In this document: one piece after another, positions 26,637-34,994 of the stretch
Layout of the letters: every line of letters starts with the position of its first letter
Position numbering within the stretch: the first letter of the stretch is position 1
Origin: Pseudomonadota bacterium
Lineage (GTDB): Bacteria > Desulfobacterota > Desulfovibrionia > Desulfovibrionales > Desulfovibrionaceae
Reading direction: 5' to 3'
Length of the DNA: 64,000 bases
Assembly (NCBI GenBank): GCA_023399375.1
Contig: JAEWPX010000173.1
Location: 32,494-96,493, forward strand
Program-made: the position numbers and the translations under genes
Notes under the pieces: model-generated
What the model saw: only the letters and a program-made list of their open reading frames with translations
The model's database searches: none
What the model was told of the DNA's origin: nothing

Positions 26637-27512
26637 TCAGGCGACGTCGTCCTGGCGCGCGGCGGCGATGCGCACGCGCCGGAAGGCCTCGGGCGGTAGT
26701 TGCGGCCAAAGCCAGAAGGTTTCCCGACCGGGCCCCAGGCGCAGGGACGCCGCTTCCGCGAAAGCCGGGTCCGCCCCGTCGTCGACGTAAACGGCATCAT
26801 ACTCCGAAATCGCGTCTTTAGCCAGGGTGGCGGGCGCATCGCCCGCAAGCGACGCGGCGTCGACGAGCTCGAGGTCGGGCTGGGCAAAGGCCAGGGCTTC
26901 ACGGTCGAGGCGCCCTTCCGGGCCGTCGGCCACGAGCGCCCTGCCGCGCGTCACGGCATCGTGTCGGGCGATCCCGGGGCAGGCCGCAAGGGCCGGGCGC
27001 GGCGCGCCGTCGAGGAGCACGAGCGCACCGGAGCCTTGCGCGGCAAGCTGCGGCCATACGCCGGCCAGGGCGCGCGGCCCCAGGCGGCAGGCCGTCTCCA
27101 CGCCGCAAAGCTCCAGGGCGACCAGCAACTCCTGGGGCCAGGCTCCGCCCACGTGCACGGCCGCAACCTCGGGCACGCGCGCGCACAGGGCCGGCAGCAC
27201 GGCGGCGACCAGGCGCGCCGGCGAAGCAAAGCGCGGTCCGCAGACGATGACGGCGAAATCGAGGGGCGTATCCGAGCGGGTCAGGACGAGGTCGTGGCCA
27301 AGGGCCGCTTCGTTGCGGCGCAGTCGCGGCATGGGGCCGCCGCAGGCGGCGAAGACGGCGGCGATGCCCGTCTTGATGCGGGCCCGATCCAGGTCGGGCA
27401 CGCGTGCGTAGGCCCTGGCGAAGGCTGCGTCGCCGACCTTCCCCCGCTCCATGGCCGGCGGCCAGAAGGAGGGAACGGTCTCGGCGGCGGTGTCGTCCGT
27501 TTCGGTACGCAT
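26637..27512 (-). CDS. Hypothetical protein, faintly histidinol-dehydrogenase-like
   Basis: 291 residues, cytosolic. The stretch FAVIVCGPRFASPARLVAAVLPALCARVPEVAAVHVGG then LELCGVE is arranged like the nucleotide-fold half of HisD (ligand site, promontory helix, GV-turn), but no zinc or catalytic residues can be matched, so this is resemblance only. It sits between bamD (52-bp gap) and the EF-G paralogue (31-bp gap). I cannot assign a function; the neighbourhood does not point to histidine synthesis. Confidence 0.6.
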   Translation of the reverse strand: MRTETDDTAAETVPSFWPPAMERGKVGDAAFARAYARVPDLDRARIKTGIAAVFAACGGPMPRLRRNEAALGHDLVLTRSDTPLDFAVIVCGPRFASPARLVAAVLPALCARVPEVAAVHVGGAWPQELLVALELCGVETACRLGPRALAGVWPQLAAQGSGALVLLDGAPRPALAACPGIARHDAVTRGRALVADGPEGRLDREALAFAQPDLELVDAASLAGDAPATLAKDAISEYDAVYVDDGADPAFAEAASLRLGPGRETFWLWPQLPPEAFRRVRIAAARQDDVA

Positions 27513-27564
27513 GACGGGCGGATAAGAAAGCGCGGGGCGGGTTGCGCCGCCCCGCGCCGGATGG

Positions 27565-28302
27565 TTACAGCCAGCGTTTGGCCCAGTTGTGCCAGCTGCC
27601 TTCGATCTTGCGCCGCTCGGCCTCGGTCAGGGTCTTCTGGTACTCGAGGTAGGAGAGTTCGGCGCGCAGCTTGGCGTAATCCAGAACCTCTTCGAGGTCC
27701 TTGAAGTTCTCGGCCGTGTACATGTAGCGCTTCCAGGCCGCGCCGAACTGGTCCGTGCGCCAGTAGAAATCGGCCACGAACAGTTCATGCTCGGCCATGC
27801 GCTTGCGGCAGCGCCGGATGTACTCGGCGGCTTCCTTGCCGTAGTCGGTGTCCGGGAAGGTCTGCTGGAGCAGGTAGAAGTACTGGAGCGCTTCCTGGAG
27901 GTTGCCTTGCGGCATGTCGATGGATTCGGAGCGTTTGAAGTTGGAGACGCCGATCTGGTACAGGACGTAGGGAATCTCTTCGCTGCGCGGATGCACGGAT
28001 TCGAATTCCTTGTACGTTTCGGCGGCCGGGCCGTAATCCTCGGTCAGGAAATAGGCGTCGGCCAGGGCGATGGTGCCCATGGGCGTGTAGGGACTGAACG
28101 GATAGCGGTCCTTGAGTTTGATGAAATAACCGATGGCCCCGTAGTAATCCTTTTGCGACATGGCGTCGCGCCCGGCTTCGTAGAGCTCCTGGGCGGTGTC
28201 CTCGGGCGGCGGCAGAAAATAATAATCCATGAGTCCGGCGCAACCGCCGAGAAAGAGCAGCAGGAAGGACAAAGGCAAAAAGCGGCGCATCATCGCGTTC
28301 AT
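27565..28302 (-). CDS. bamD: Outer membrane assembly lipoprotein BamD
   Basis: 245 residues. Signal sequence MNAMMRRFLPLSFLLLFLGGC gives a lipobox FLGGC (Cys 21). TPR repeats follow: AQELYEAGRDAMSQKDYYGAIGYFIKLKDRYPFSPY, then ALADAYFLTEDYGPAAETYKEFESVHP and a third around EALQYFYLLQQTFPDTDYGKEA. BamD helps BamA insert beta-barrel proteins into the outer membrane. ATG 28302 is picked for AGGA seven bases upstream. It probably starts the long run toward miaA and the amidase. Confidence 0.93.
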   Translation of the reverse strand: MNAMMRRFLPLSFLLLFLGGCAGLMDYYFLPPPEDTAQELYEAGRDAMSQKDYYGAIGYFIKLKDRYPFSPYTPMGTIALADAYFLTEDYGPAAETYKEFESVHPRSEEIPYVLYQIGVSNFKRSESIDMPQGNLQEALQYFYLLQQTFPDTDYGKEAAEYIRRCRKRMAEHELFVADFYWRTDQFGAAWKRYMYTAENFKDLEEVLDYAKLRAELSYLEYQKTLTEAERRKIEGSWHNWAKRWL

Positions 28303-28429
28303 GGCATGATCCTGGATATGGCCCGGTTCGCCGGGCGGCATGCGTCGGACGCGGCGCCGCCGAAGGGCAACGGCCGGTCAGGCGTTTTGATGCGCGTCCT
28401 CTTATCAGATGGGGTTTGCGCGCACAATG

Positions 28430-28494
28430 GAAAAAACCGAACCCGTCCGGCCGCCTCGCGAGACGCATGACGCATGGCGAGAAAGGGGACGGGT
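28430..28494 (-). terminator. Candidate terminator after trxB
   Basis: ACCCGTCC (28441-28448) pairs perfectly with GGACGGGT (28487-28494) over a loop of about 38 bases, and on the minus strand TTTTTT follows three to four bases later (28430-28435). It begins 11 bases after the trxB stop. The large loop lowers confidence. Confidence 0.45.
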
Positions 28495-28504
28495 CCGGCC
28501 GTCG

Positions 28505-29434
28505 TCAACCTTGCGAGAAGCGCGAACTGATATAGGTGTAGGCGGCATGGGCGGCGCTTGCGCCATCACCAACGGCGGTAGCCACTTGGCGGCAGGATTT
28601 GGACCGGATGTCCCCGGCCGCGAAGATGCCCGCAAGGGACGTGCGCATCTCCTCGTCGGTCTTGATGAACCCTCCGGAATCCCTCTCGAGGCCATCGGGG
28701 TAGAAGTCTCCCTGGGGCTCGAAGCCCACGAACACGAACACGCCATCCACGGGGATCGTGTGGCAGTCGCCGCTTTTGACGTCGCGCACCTCGATCCCGG
28801 TCACGCTGTCGTTGCCGCTTATGGAGCATACGACCGTGGAACGCAGGATCTCGATGACGGGACTGACGGAACAGCGGTCCTGGTAGCACTTCTGGCCGCG
28901 GAAATCGTCACGTCTGTGAATGAGGTAGAGCTTTTTCACCAGCCGCGACAGGTACAGCGATTCCTCCAGGGCCGAATTGCCGCCGCCGATGACGGCCACG
29001 GTCTGGCCCCGGAAGAAGTTGCCGTCGCACAGCGCGCAGTAGGAAACGCCCTTGCCGGCATATTCCTTCTCGCCCGGGATGCCCACCCGCTTGTAGCGGG
29101 CGCCGGTGCACAGGACCACGGCCGTGGCCTCGATGGTTTCGCCGCCGACGGTGATGCGGTGCAGTCCGTCCACGGTTTCGATGGCCCGGACCTCGTCGCC
29201 GATGCGGTCCACGGCGTAATGCCCGAGGTGGGCGGCCATGAGGTCGGCCAGCTTCCAGCCTTCGATGCCGTCCGGAAAGCCCGGGTAGTTCTCGATCAGA
29301 TGCGTCATGAGCATCTGTCCGCCCGGGGACAGCTTTTCCACCATGGCCACGGACACGTCGGACCGCGCCAGATACAGCGCGGCGGTGATCCCGGCCGGGC
29401 CGCCCCCGATCACGACGGCGTCATAACGTTTCAT
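28505..29434 (-). CDS. trxB: Thioredoxin-disulfide reductase
   Basis: 309 residues. FAD motif VIGGGPAGITAALYLARSD at the N-terminus, redox-active CALC in GVSYCALCDGNFFRG near residue 135, NADPH motif VIGGGNSALEESLYLSR, and the C-terminal FAD contact GIFAAGDIRSKSCRQVATAVGDGA. It transfers electrons from NADPH to thioredoxin. ATG 29434 lies three bases after the trxA stop, so the pair is a single transcription and redox unit. Confidence 0.96.
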   Translation of the reverse strand: MKRYDAVVIGGGPAGITAALYLARSDVSVAMVEKLSPGGQMLMTHLIENYPGFPDGIEGWKLADLMAAHLGHYAVDRIGDEVRAIETVDGLHRITVGGETIEATAVVLCTGARYKRVGIPGEKEYAGKGVSYCALCDGNFFRGQTVAVIGGGNSALEESLYLSRLVKKLYLIHRRDDFRGQKCYQDRCSVSPVIEILRSTVVCSISGNDSVTGIEVRDVKSGDCHTIPVDGVFVFVGFEPQGDFYPDGLERDSGGFIKTDEEMRTSLAGIFAAGDIRSKSCRQVATAVGDGASAAHAAYTYISSRFSQG

Positions 29435-29437
29435 GGA

Positions 29438-29758
29438 TTACAGGGCCTTTTGCGTGAGCATTTCCTTGATGCTGCTCTTGGAGACCGCGCCGGTGATCTG
29501 CTCGACCACTTCGCCGCCCTTGAAAAGGATCAGCGTGGGGATCGCGCGGATGCCGTACTTGCTCGGGGTGCTCGGGTTCTCGTCGACGTTCATTTTGGCC
29601 ACCTTGACCTGGCCGGTGTACTCGTTGGCCAGTTCGTCGATGACCGGCCCCATGGCCCGGCAAGGCCCGCACCAGGGAGCCCAGAAGTCCACCAGGACCG
29701 GCAGGTCGCACTGCAGGGCTTCGGCCTCGAAATTCGCATCGCTGAGTTGAATGGCCAT
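29438..29758 (-). CDS. trxA: Thioredoxin
   Basis: 106 residues with the canonical FWAPWCGPCRAMGPVIDELA active site near residue 30, cis-proline region IPTLILFKGGE and a C-terminal helix. It is a cytosolic disulfide reductant. Of two nearby ATGs, 29758 is chosen because AAGGAG is seven bases upstream; the other would leave one base. It starts 121 bp after the tsaD stop and precedes trxB. Confidence 0.97.
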   Translation of the reverse strand: MAIQLSDANFEAEALQCDLPVLVDFWAPWCGPCRAMGPVIDELANEYTGQVKVAKMNVDENPSTPSKYGIRAIPTLILFKGGEVVEQITGAVSKSSIKEMLTQKAL

Positions 29759-29879
29759 GGGCATGCTCCTTTTGTGTAGTGGCCGGCCGGCAAAGCGGCC
29801 GGGTTTTTCGCTGACCCGGAAGGCGAACGCACGGAACCCGCTTGCGCGAGACGCCCGCGCAGTCCGCAACCATGAAAAC

Positions 29880-31001
29880 CTATTGCGGCTCGGGCCGGCT
29901 GTCAACCGATGCCGCGCCGGACGCGCTCCCCGCCCCACGGTAGTCCCAAGGCACCTTGCGGCCCCGGGGCACGGCATCGAGGGAGAGATCGTGGAAAAGC
30001 CCCGCCGCCGCCAGGCGGCAGCCGGCGGCGGCGATCATCGTGGCGTTGTCGGCGCAAAGGGCCTTTGGCGGCAGATAAAGCGGCACGCCGTGCCGCGCGG
30101 CCACGTCGGCGAGCATGTCGCGGATGCGCCCGTTGGCTGCCACGCCTCCGGCCGCGAGCAGCGAAGCGGCCCCCTTGGCCGGGCCGGCCAGCGCCCGTTC
30201 CATTTTGACGCGCAGGGTGTCGGCAATAGCGTAATTGACGGCCGCGCACACCTGGCGCAATTCCATGGGCCAAGCGGCCGGGTCCGTGGGGCCGGCCTGC
30301 GTCGGCATGACCGGCGCACGCAGTTGCGGATGGGCGGCGACGTGGTTGGCCACGGCGGTCTTGAGGCCGCTGAAGCTGAAATCCAGGTTCCGGTTGTCGA
30401 GATACGGGCGCGGAAAAAGGTCGCGGTCGGCCTCTATCCCCCGGCCCAGGACGTCGATGTAGACGCCGCCCGGATACGGCAGGTTCAGGGACTTCGCCGC
30501 CTTGTCGAAGGCCTCCCCGGCCGCGTCGTCCAGGGTGCGGCCAAGGACCGAGAGGTCGAGGGGGCCGGCGAGGCGCACGAGCTGGGTGTGGCCGCCGGAA
30601 ACGAGCAACCCTAGCGCCGGATAGGGCGCATCGTCGCGCCCGAGGACGGCGGCCAGGAGATGGGCATGCAGATGGTCCACGCCGACAAGGGGCTTGCCCG
30701 CGGCCAGGGCCAGGGCCTTGGCCGTGGCCAGACCGATGAGCAGGCTGCCGAGCAGGCCCGGGCCCCGGGCCACGGCCACGACGTCGACGTCGGCCATGGA
30801 AAGCCCGGACTGGGCGAACAGCGCGCGCAGGAGCGGCCCCATGCGGCGCAGGTGCTCCCGCGAGGCGAGCTCCGGCACCACTCCGCCGAACAGGGCATGG
30901 ACATCGATCTGCGAGGCGAGCTTTTCCAGGACGGGACGGCCGTCGCGGCAAAGCGCCACGGCCGTCTCGTCGCAGGAGGTCTCGATGCCGAGGCACAGCA
31001 T
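29880..31001 (-). CDS. tsaD: tRNA N6-adenosine threonylcarbamoyltransferase TsaD
   Basis: 373 residues. CLGIETSCDETAVAL opens the ASKHA fold; the metal-binding HLHAHLLA near residue 111 and LLVSGGHTQLVRL near 135 are family marks, with AAGGVAANGRIRDML later. It transfers threonylcarbamoyl to A37 of ANN-decoding tRNAs together with TsaB and TsaE, which are not in this window. It starts ten bases after the fbp stop. About 30 residues at the C-terminus beyond the usual end are Ala/Ser-rich. Confidence 0.95.
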   Translation of the reverse strand: MLCLGIETSCDETAVALCRDGRPVLEKLASQIDVHALFGGVVPELASREHLRRMGPLLRALFAQSGLSMADVDVVAVARGPGLLGSLLIGLATAKALALAAGKPLVGVDHLHAHLLAAVLGRDDAPYPALGLLVSGGHTQLVRLAGPLDLSVLGRTLDDAAGEAFDKAAKSLNLPYPGGVYIDVLGRGIEADRDLFPRPYLDNRNLDFSFSGLKTAVANHVAAHPQLRAPVMPTQAGPTDPAAWPMELRQVCAAVNYAIADTLRVKMERALAGPAKGAASLLAAGGVAANGRIRDMLADVAARHGVPLYLPPKALCADNATMIAAAGCRLAAAGLFHDLSLDAVPRGRKVPWDYRGAGSASGAASVDSRPEPQ

Positions 31002-31011
31002 GCTCGGCCGA

Positions 31012-32025
31012 CTACGCCTTGCGGGCGCGGGCGTAGATCTCCGTCACCTTGGCCACGTCGTTCTTGCTGCCGATGAAAAGCGGCACGCGCTGGTGCAGTT
31101 CCTCGGGCTCGATGGACAAGATGTTGCGCTCGCCGTCGCTGCCCGCGCCGCCGGCCTGCTCGCACACGAAGGAAAGCGGCGAGGCCTCGCACAAAAGGCG
31201 CAGCTTGCCCTTGGGCTTTTTCGGGTCGCGGCTGTCGGCGGGATAGAGGAAAATGCCGCCGTAGAGCAGGTTGCGGTGGAAGTCCGCGACCAGCGATCCG
31301 ATGTAGCGCCCGCCGTAGGGCTGGCCGCGCAGGTTGTCCGAGCCCTTGAAGTAGTTGATGATCTCCCTGGTCGGCTCGTCCCAGTAGTTCCAGTAGGCCT
31401 CGTTGACGGAATAGACGCGGCCGGTCTCGGGAATCCTGATGTCCGGGTGCGAGAGCAGGAACTCGCCCACGCTCGGGTCGAGCGTGAAGCCGTGGACGCC
31501 CTTGCCCGTGGTGTAGACCATCATCGTGGAGGTGCCGTAGAGGAAATACCCCGCCGCCACCTGCTCGGCCCCGCGCTGCAGCAGATCGCAGAGATTGTCG
31601 CCGGAGCAGCCGGGCTTGGTGCGGTAGATGGAGAAAATGGTGCCCACGTTGACGTTGGCGTCGATGTTGGACGAGCCGTCGAGGGGGTCGAAGATGAGGA
31701 AATAGTCGCCCTTGGGGAACTGGTCCGGGATGCGCACGAGGTCGGCGTTCTCCTCGGAGGCGATGGCGCACAGCACCCCAGCCCGCTCCATGCGGTGGAT
31801 GAGGACCTTGTTGGCGTATTCGTCGAGTTTCTGGACCTGCTCGCCCTGGACGTTGATCTCGCCGGTGAAGCCGAGGACGTCCACGAGGCCGGCCTTGCGC
31901 ACTTCCCGGGAGATGATCTTGGCCGCGAGGATCAGTTCGTTGAGAAGCCGGGTGAACCGGCCCGAGGCCATGGGGGATTCCTTCTGGTGCAACAGCAGAT
32001 GTTCGGTCACGGTGACTTGCGGCAT
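31012..32025 (-). CDS. fbp: Fructose-1,6-bisphosphatase class I
   Basis: 337 residues. The metal and substrate motif FDPLDGSSNIDANVNVGTIF lies near residue 115 and GGIFLYPADSRDPKKPKGKLRLL near 260, the latter being the class I signature. It is the gluconeogenic step to fructose 6-phosphate. ATG 32025 is chosen for GGAGGAG seven to eight bases upstream, giving MPQVTVTEHLLLHQ. It heads the fbp-tsaD-trxA-trxB series. Confidence 0.96.
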   Translation of the reverse strand: MPQVTVTEHLLLHQKESPMASGRFTRLLNELILAAKIISREVRKAGLVDVLGFTGEINVQGEQVQKLDEYANKVLIHRMERAGVLCAIASEENADLVRIPDQFPKGDYFLIFDPLDGSSNIDANVNVGTIFSIYRTKPGCSGDNLCDLLQRGAEQVAAGYFLYGTSTMMVYTTGKGVHGFTLDPSVGEFLLSHPDIRIPETGRVYSVNEAYWNYWDEPTREIINYFKGSDNLRGQPYGGRYIGSLVADFHRNLLYGGIFLYPADSRDPKKPKGKLRLLCEASPLSFVCEQAGGAGSDGERNILSIEPEELHQRVPLFIGSKNDVAKVTEIYARARKA

Positions 32026-32147
32026 GTCTGGCTCCTCCCGCCGCCTTGGTCCGGGGCTTGGTCGACGTGGTTGCCCCGCTTGTTCCAGGCGGCTGTCGGC
32101 TCTTCTACAATGGCGGCACGGTTCCCACAAGATTTTCGGAGGTTGCG

Positions 32148-32180
32148 CAAAAAAAAAGCCGGCGGCCCTGCCCGCCGGCC
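32148..32180 (-). terminator. Rho-independent terminator of the 32196 lipoprotein gene
   Basis: GCCGGCGG pairs with CCGCCGGC around a 6-base loop; on the minus strand this is followed by nine T residues. It lies 15 bases after the stop at 32196. Confidence 0.85.
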
Positions 32181-32195
32181 TGTACGTGCGTCCGG

Positions 32196-33077
32196 TTACG
32201 ACGCCGGCGGCGCGACGGGGACGCCCGCCGGCTCGGAAGGCTGGGCGTCCGGCGCGGGCGGAACCGCCTCAGGCGCGGGTTTGGCGGGAGCGGGCTTGGC
32301 GGCCTTGGCCTCGCGCACGTCGGTCAGGTAGACGAGCTCCATCTGGCCCACGTAGCGGGCCTGCCAGGCGTACTGGCCGCCGGCGACCTGCATCTCGCCC
32401 TGCACCGCGCCCTTGAGGATGTCCTGCCACTTGAGCCCGCCCAGAGCCTCGCCCTGCCCGCCGGCGCCGCCCCAGACCAGGCCTTCGGTGGACACGACCA
32501 CGAGAGCGCCGGGTTCGGGCGAAAAGCGGACGAGGTTGCGCGGATCGAAACTCGCGACCACGAGGCCGGCGTATTCGTTGTTTTTGAAATAGGGCGCGGC
32601 GACCATGACCACGGTGCCGAGCTCGTCCGTCTTGACCTGCGCGCCCATCTTGCGCTTGGCGTAGCGGTCGGAAAATTCCAGCAGGCCGGCGTAGTCCAGG
32701 GGGCGCATGGAAACGGCCGGGACCTGCGAGAGCACCGCGCCGCTCGTGTCGAGGACGGCCACGCTCGAGAGCCAGTCGTGGCGGGTCAGGAAGTCCTGGG
32801 TCCATTCGGCTTCCGGCGGCGTGTCCTGGGCGCCGAGCACGCGCATCATGCCCATGAGGCGCTCGTCGACGGGCATGAACAGGGAGGCAAGGCGTTGCAG
32901 GCCCTTGTCCGTGATGCCCTGGTCGCTGAAGTCGATGGTCGGGTCGGTGTTGACATAGGTCCGGTAGAGCTTCTTGGTGTCGCGCCAAGTGGTCTTCATG
33001 GTGCCGCAGCCGGTCAGGCCGGTCAGGAAGACCAGGCAACAAAGGGCCGCCAAGGCCGTGTTCAGGCTTCGTTTCAA
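32196..33077 (-). CDS. Sensor-like lipoprotein with Cache/PAS-type domain
   Basis: 293 residues. A lipoprotein signal (LKRSLNTALAALCCLVFLTGLTGC) ends in lipobox LTGC. The mature region has WLSSVAVLDTSGAVLSQVPA, VVMVAAPYFKNNEYAGLVVASFDPRNLV and GALVVVSTEGLVW, a pattern seen in single-Cache (PDC-like) ligand-binding domains of receptors, but no signalling output domain follows. The C-terminal 35 residues are Ala/Pro-rich and probably unstructured. TTG 33077 is chosen because GAGGGG lies eight bases upstream. It has a good promoter and terminator of its own, so it is monocistronic. Confidence 0.75.
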   Translation of the reverse strand: MKRSLNTALAALCCLVFLTGLTGCGTMKTTWRDTKKLYRTYVNTDPTIDFSDQGITDKGLQRLASLFMPVDERLMGMMRVLGAQDTPPEAEWTQDFLTRHDWLSSVAVLDTSGAVLSQVPAVSMRPLDYAGLLEFSDRYAKRKMGAQVKTDELGTVVMVAAPYFKNNEYAGLVVASFDPRNLVRFSPEPGALVVVSTEGLVWGGAGGQGEALGGLKWQDILKGAVQGEMQVAGGQYAWQARYVGQMELVYLTDVREAKAAKPAPAKPAPEAVPPAPDAQPSEPAGVPVAPPAS

Positions 33078-33159
33078 GGCCGTTTCCCCTCGATGTTCCA
33101 GGTGATTTTGGTGTCTTGCCGCGGCGGTCGCAGATCTGCCGCCGTGTGCGTGCGCTTCG

Positions 33160-33188
33160 TGAATATGGGCCTTAATGGCAAGAGACAA
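33160..33188 (-). promoter_or_regulatory. Sigma-70-type promoter of the 32196-33077 gene
   Basis: On the minus strand: -35 TTGTCT (33183-33188), 17-base spacer, -10 TATTCA (33160-33165). It lies about 80 bp before the TTG start and just after an eight-T run. Confidence 0.5.
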
Positions 33189-33240
33189 AAAAAATCCCGT
33201 TCCCTTACAAAATACGCATGGAGGTTTCGCAAATGCCGCG

Positions 33241-34182
33241 CTAGCCCCGCGCCCGGGCGTCCAGGCGTCCGGCAAGGGCTTCGAGCAGGCTGACCAGTTT
33301 GGCAGGCCCCGCAGCCTTGCGGGAACCGGCGGCGTCCGCAGAGGATGCGGCCTCCGCCTCGGGGGCATGCCCCGGGGACTTGCCTGCGTCAAGGGCGGCC
33401 GCGCGGGCCGCGATCTCGTCCCGTTCGGGGCCGGCAGGCAGATGCGCCAGCAATTCGTCATAGATTTCCCGCGCCCCCGCCAGATCTCCCTGATCGGCCA
33501 GAAGCGCGGCCATGGTCTTGGTGCGCACCACAGCGTCGCGGCCTTTGGCCGGCCGGTTTCGGTTTTTCTCGGCCTGCTCCGGGGCGGCGGCCACGAGGTC
33601 TGCGGCGAGCTCCATCACCTCGCGCGCCCCGCGCAGGGACAGGGCCTCGTCGGCCGTCGGCTCGGGCGCGACCATCGCCACGGCTTCCGGCGTCGTTTCC
33701 TCCGCCGCCGGGGCCGCCACGGGAGCGGGTTCCGGGGCGGCGGCAGCGCCTGGCGTCGCGGCCGAGGCGACGGGCCGGACCTCGCGCAGGCTTTGCAGCC
33801 CCCGCTCCATGACCTTGGCCCAGGTCAGGGATTCGTCCTGGAAATAATTGGCCAGGAAAAGCATGGCCAGGGCCGGATCCTGGGACCGGGCCGCGGCCGT
33901 GCGCGACCACAGGAGCCAGACCGCGGGATAACGGGAAAGCAGGCTGCCGACGTCGGTGAAGACTGCATCCGCCTCGCCGGCGCGTCCGAGGCGCGAAAGA
34001 AGTTCGATCAGGAAGAACTTGGCTTCCAGATGATCGGGATGCTGGGCGATGCCGCGCGAGAGCACGCTGGCGGCCTCATCCTCGCGGCCGAGGGCGGCCA
34101 GTTCCCGGGCCAGCGGAAAGAACACCTTGGAATTGGGCTCGATCTCCAGGACTTCGCGGTAGAGTTCGATCTTACTGGCCAT
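33241..34182 (-). CDS. TPR-repeat protein
   Basis: 313 residues, cytosolic. N-terminal TPR-like repeats: KIELYREVLEIEPNSKVFFPLARELAALGREDEAASVLSRGIAQHPDHLEAKFFLIELLSRLG. Then comes a long Ala/Pro/Glu-rich linker (about 140-175) and a second helical pair (TKTMAALLADQGDLAGAREIYDELLAHLP). Its ATG lies 11 bases inside the end of the FtsB-like gene, so it is translationally coupled to it. A scaffold role in envelope or division assembly is only suggested by context. Confidence 0.75.
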   Translation of the reverse strand: MASKIELYREVLEIEPNSKVFFPLARELAALGREDEAASVLSRGIAQHPDHLEAKFFLIELLSRLGRAGEADAVFTDVGSLLSRYPAVWLLWSRTAAARSQDPALAMLFLANYFQDESLTWAKVMERGLQSLREVRPVASAATPGAAAAPEPAPVAAPAAEETTPEAVAMVAPEPTADEALSLRGAREVMELAADLVAAAPEQAEKNRNRPAKGRDAVVRTKTMAALLADQGDLAGAREIYDELLAHLPAGPERDEIAARAAALDAGKSPGHAPEAEAASSADAAGSRKAAGPAKLVSLLEALAGRLDARARG

Positions 34183-34498
34183 CGGCCCTGCCTCCCTCCG
34201 TTTCCTTGGCCTGCGGCTTGTCCTTGGGAAACTGGTAGAGGATTTCGTTTTCCTTGAGGTAGTTCATCTGCGAACGGGCCATCTTTTCCGTAAAGGCTCG
34301 ATCGGTCTTGAGCCAGCGGATTTCCTGGCTGAGATCCAGGGAGTGTTCGTTGACGGTTTCCAGGCGTTGCTTGAGCTGTTCGTGGCGGGACTTGAGTTCC
34401 AGATAGGCAAAAATGCCGTTGTCACTCCATATGAGATTATAGAGCAAAAAGATATTGAAGAAGATCAGCCCCGTCAGAAGAAACCGTCGCCAGATCAT
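34172..34498 (-). CDS. FtsB/DivIC-like septum formation initiator
   Basis: 108 residues. One N-terminal membrane helix (FLLTGLIFFNIFLLYNLIW), then a periplasmic coiled coil (LELKSRHEQLKQRLETVNEHSLDLSQEIRWLK) and the family-typical end KMARSQMNYLKENEILYQFP. FtsB-type proteins bridge FtsL and FtsQ in the divisome. It is sandwiched between a small unknown gene (one-base gap) and the TPR gene (overlap), so all three are co-translated. Confidence 0.85.
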   Translation of the reverse strand: MIWRRFLLTGLIFFNIFLLYNLIWSDNGIFAYLELKSRHEQLKQRLETVNEHSLDLSQEIRWLKTDRAFTEKMARSQMNYLKENEILYQFPKDKPQAKETEGGRADGQ

Positions 34499-34499
34499 G

Positions 34500-34859
34500 T
34501 CATTGCACGACGTACTTTTTCATGCGTTTGTAGTCCTGCTGCTCGAGCGGTTCCTTGAGCTCCTTGAGAAAATTCTCCGTGGCCGCCTCGATGCGGGCCA
34601 CATCCTGTTCCTGGACGTCGATTTCCTCGACATGGGACAGGAACATCTTGAGAATATTGAAGTCACGCAAGAGATAATGGCCGAACTGAAGGCGTTCGAG
34701 GTCCGGTTCGAGTTCGAGGATGGTGTGCAGGCAGTTTTCGATGCGCGCGGACAGGTTTTCGTCGCGGCGCGACGGGACGCGCGCCTGCCTGCCCACGCCC
34801 GGGCGCACGGCGCGCACCCGGCGTCTGGTGGACAGCTTGGAGGTGTTCTTGGGTTTCAT
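34500..34859 (-). CDS. Conserved small protein of unknown function
   Basis: 119 residues. The first 40 are strongly basic and Arg-rich (KLSTRRRVRAVRPGVGRQARVPSRRDE), the rest helical and acidic (ENCLHTILELEPDLERLQFGHYLLRDFNILKMFL, then EEIDVQEQDVARIEAATENFLKELKEP). No domain is recognised; the basic head might bind nucleic acid, but this is inference. ATG 34859 has only a weak upstream AAAAAG. It leads the three-gene unit with the FtsB-like and TPR genes. Confidence 0.65.
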   Translation of the reverse strand: MKPKNTSKLSTRRRVRAVRPGVGRQARVPSRRDENLSARIENCLHTILELEPDLERLQFGHYLLRDFNILKMFLSHVEEIDVQEQDVARIEAATENFLKELKEPLEQQDYKRMKKYVVQ

Positions 34860-34994
34860 GGCGCTTTTTCGTGCGGTTTCGCGGGTCGGGCCTCGTGGCG
34901 CGCGCGCAAGGCCGGGGTATCCAGATTGCAAGCCAACATGGCGTCAAAATTTATATTATGAAACAAACTGGCCCTATTTGCCGCCGGGACAACG

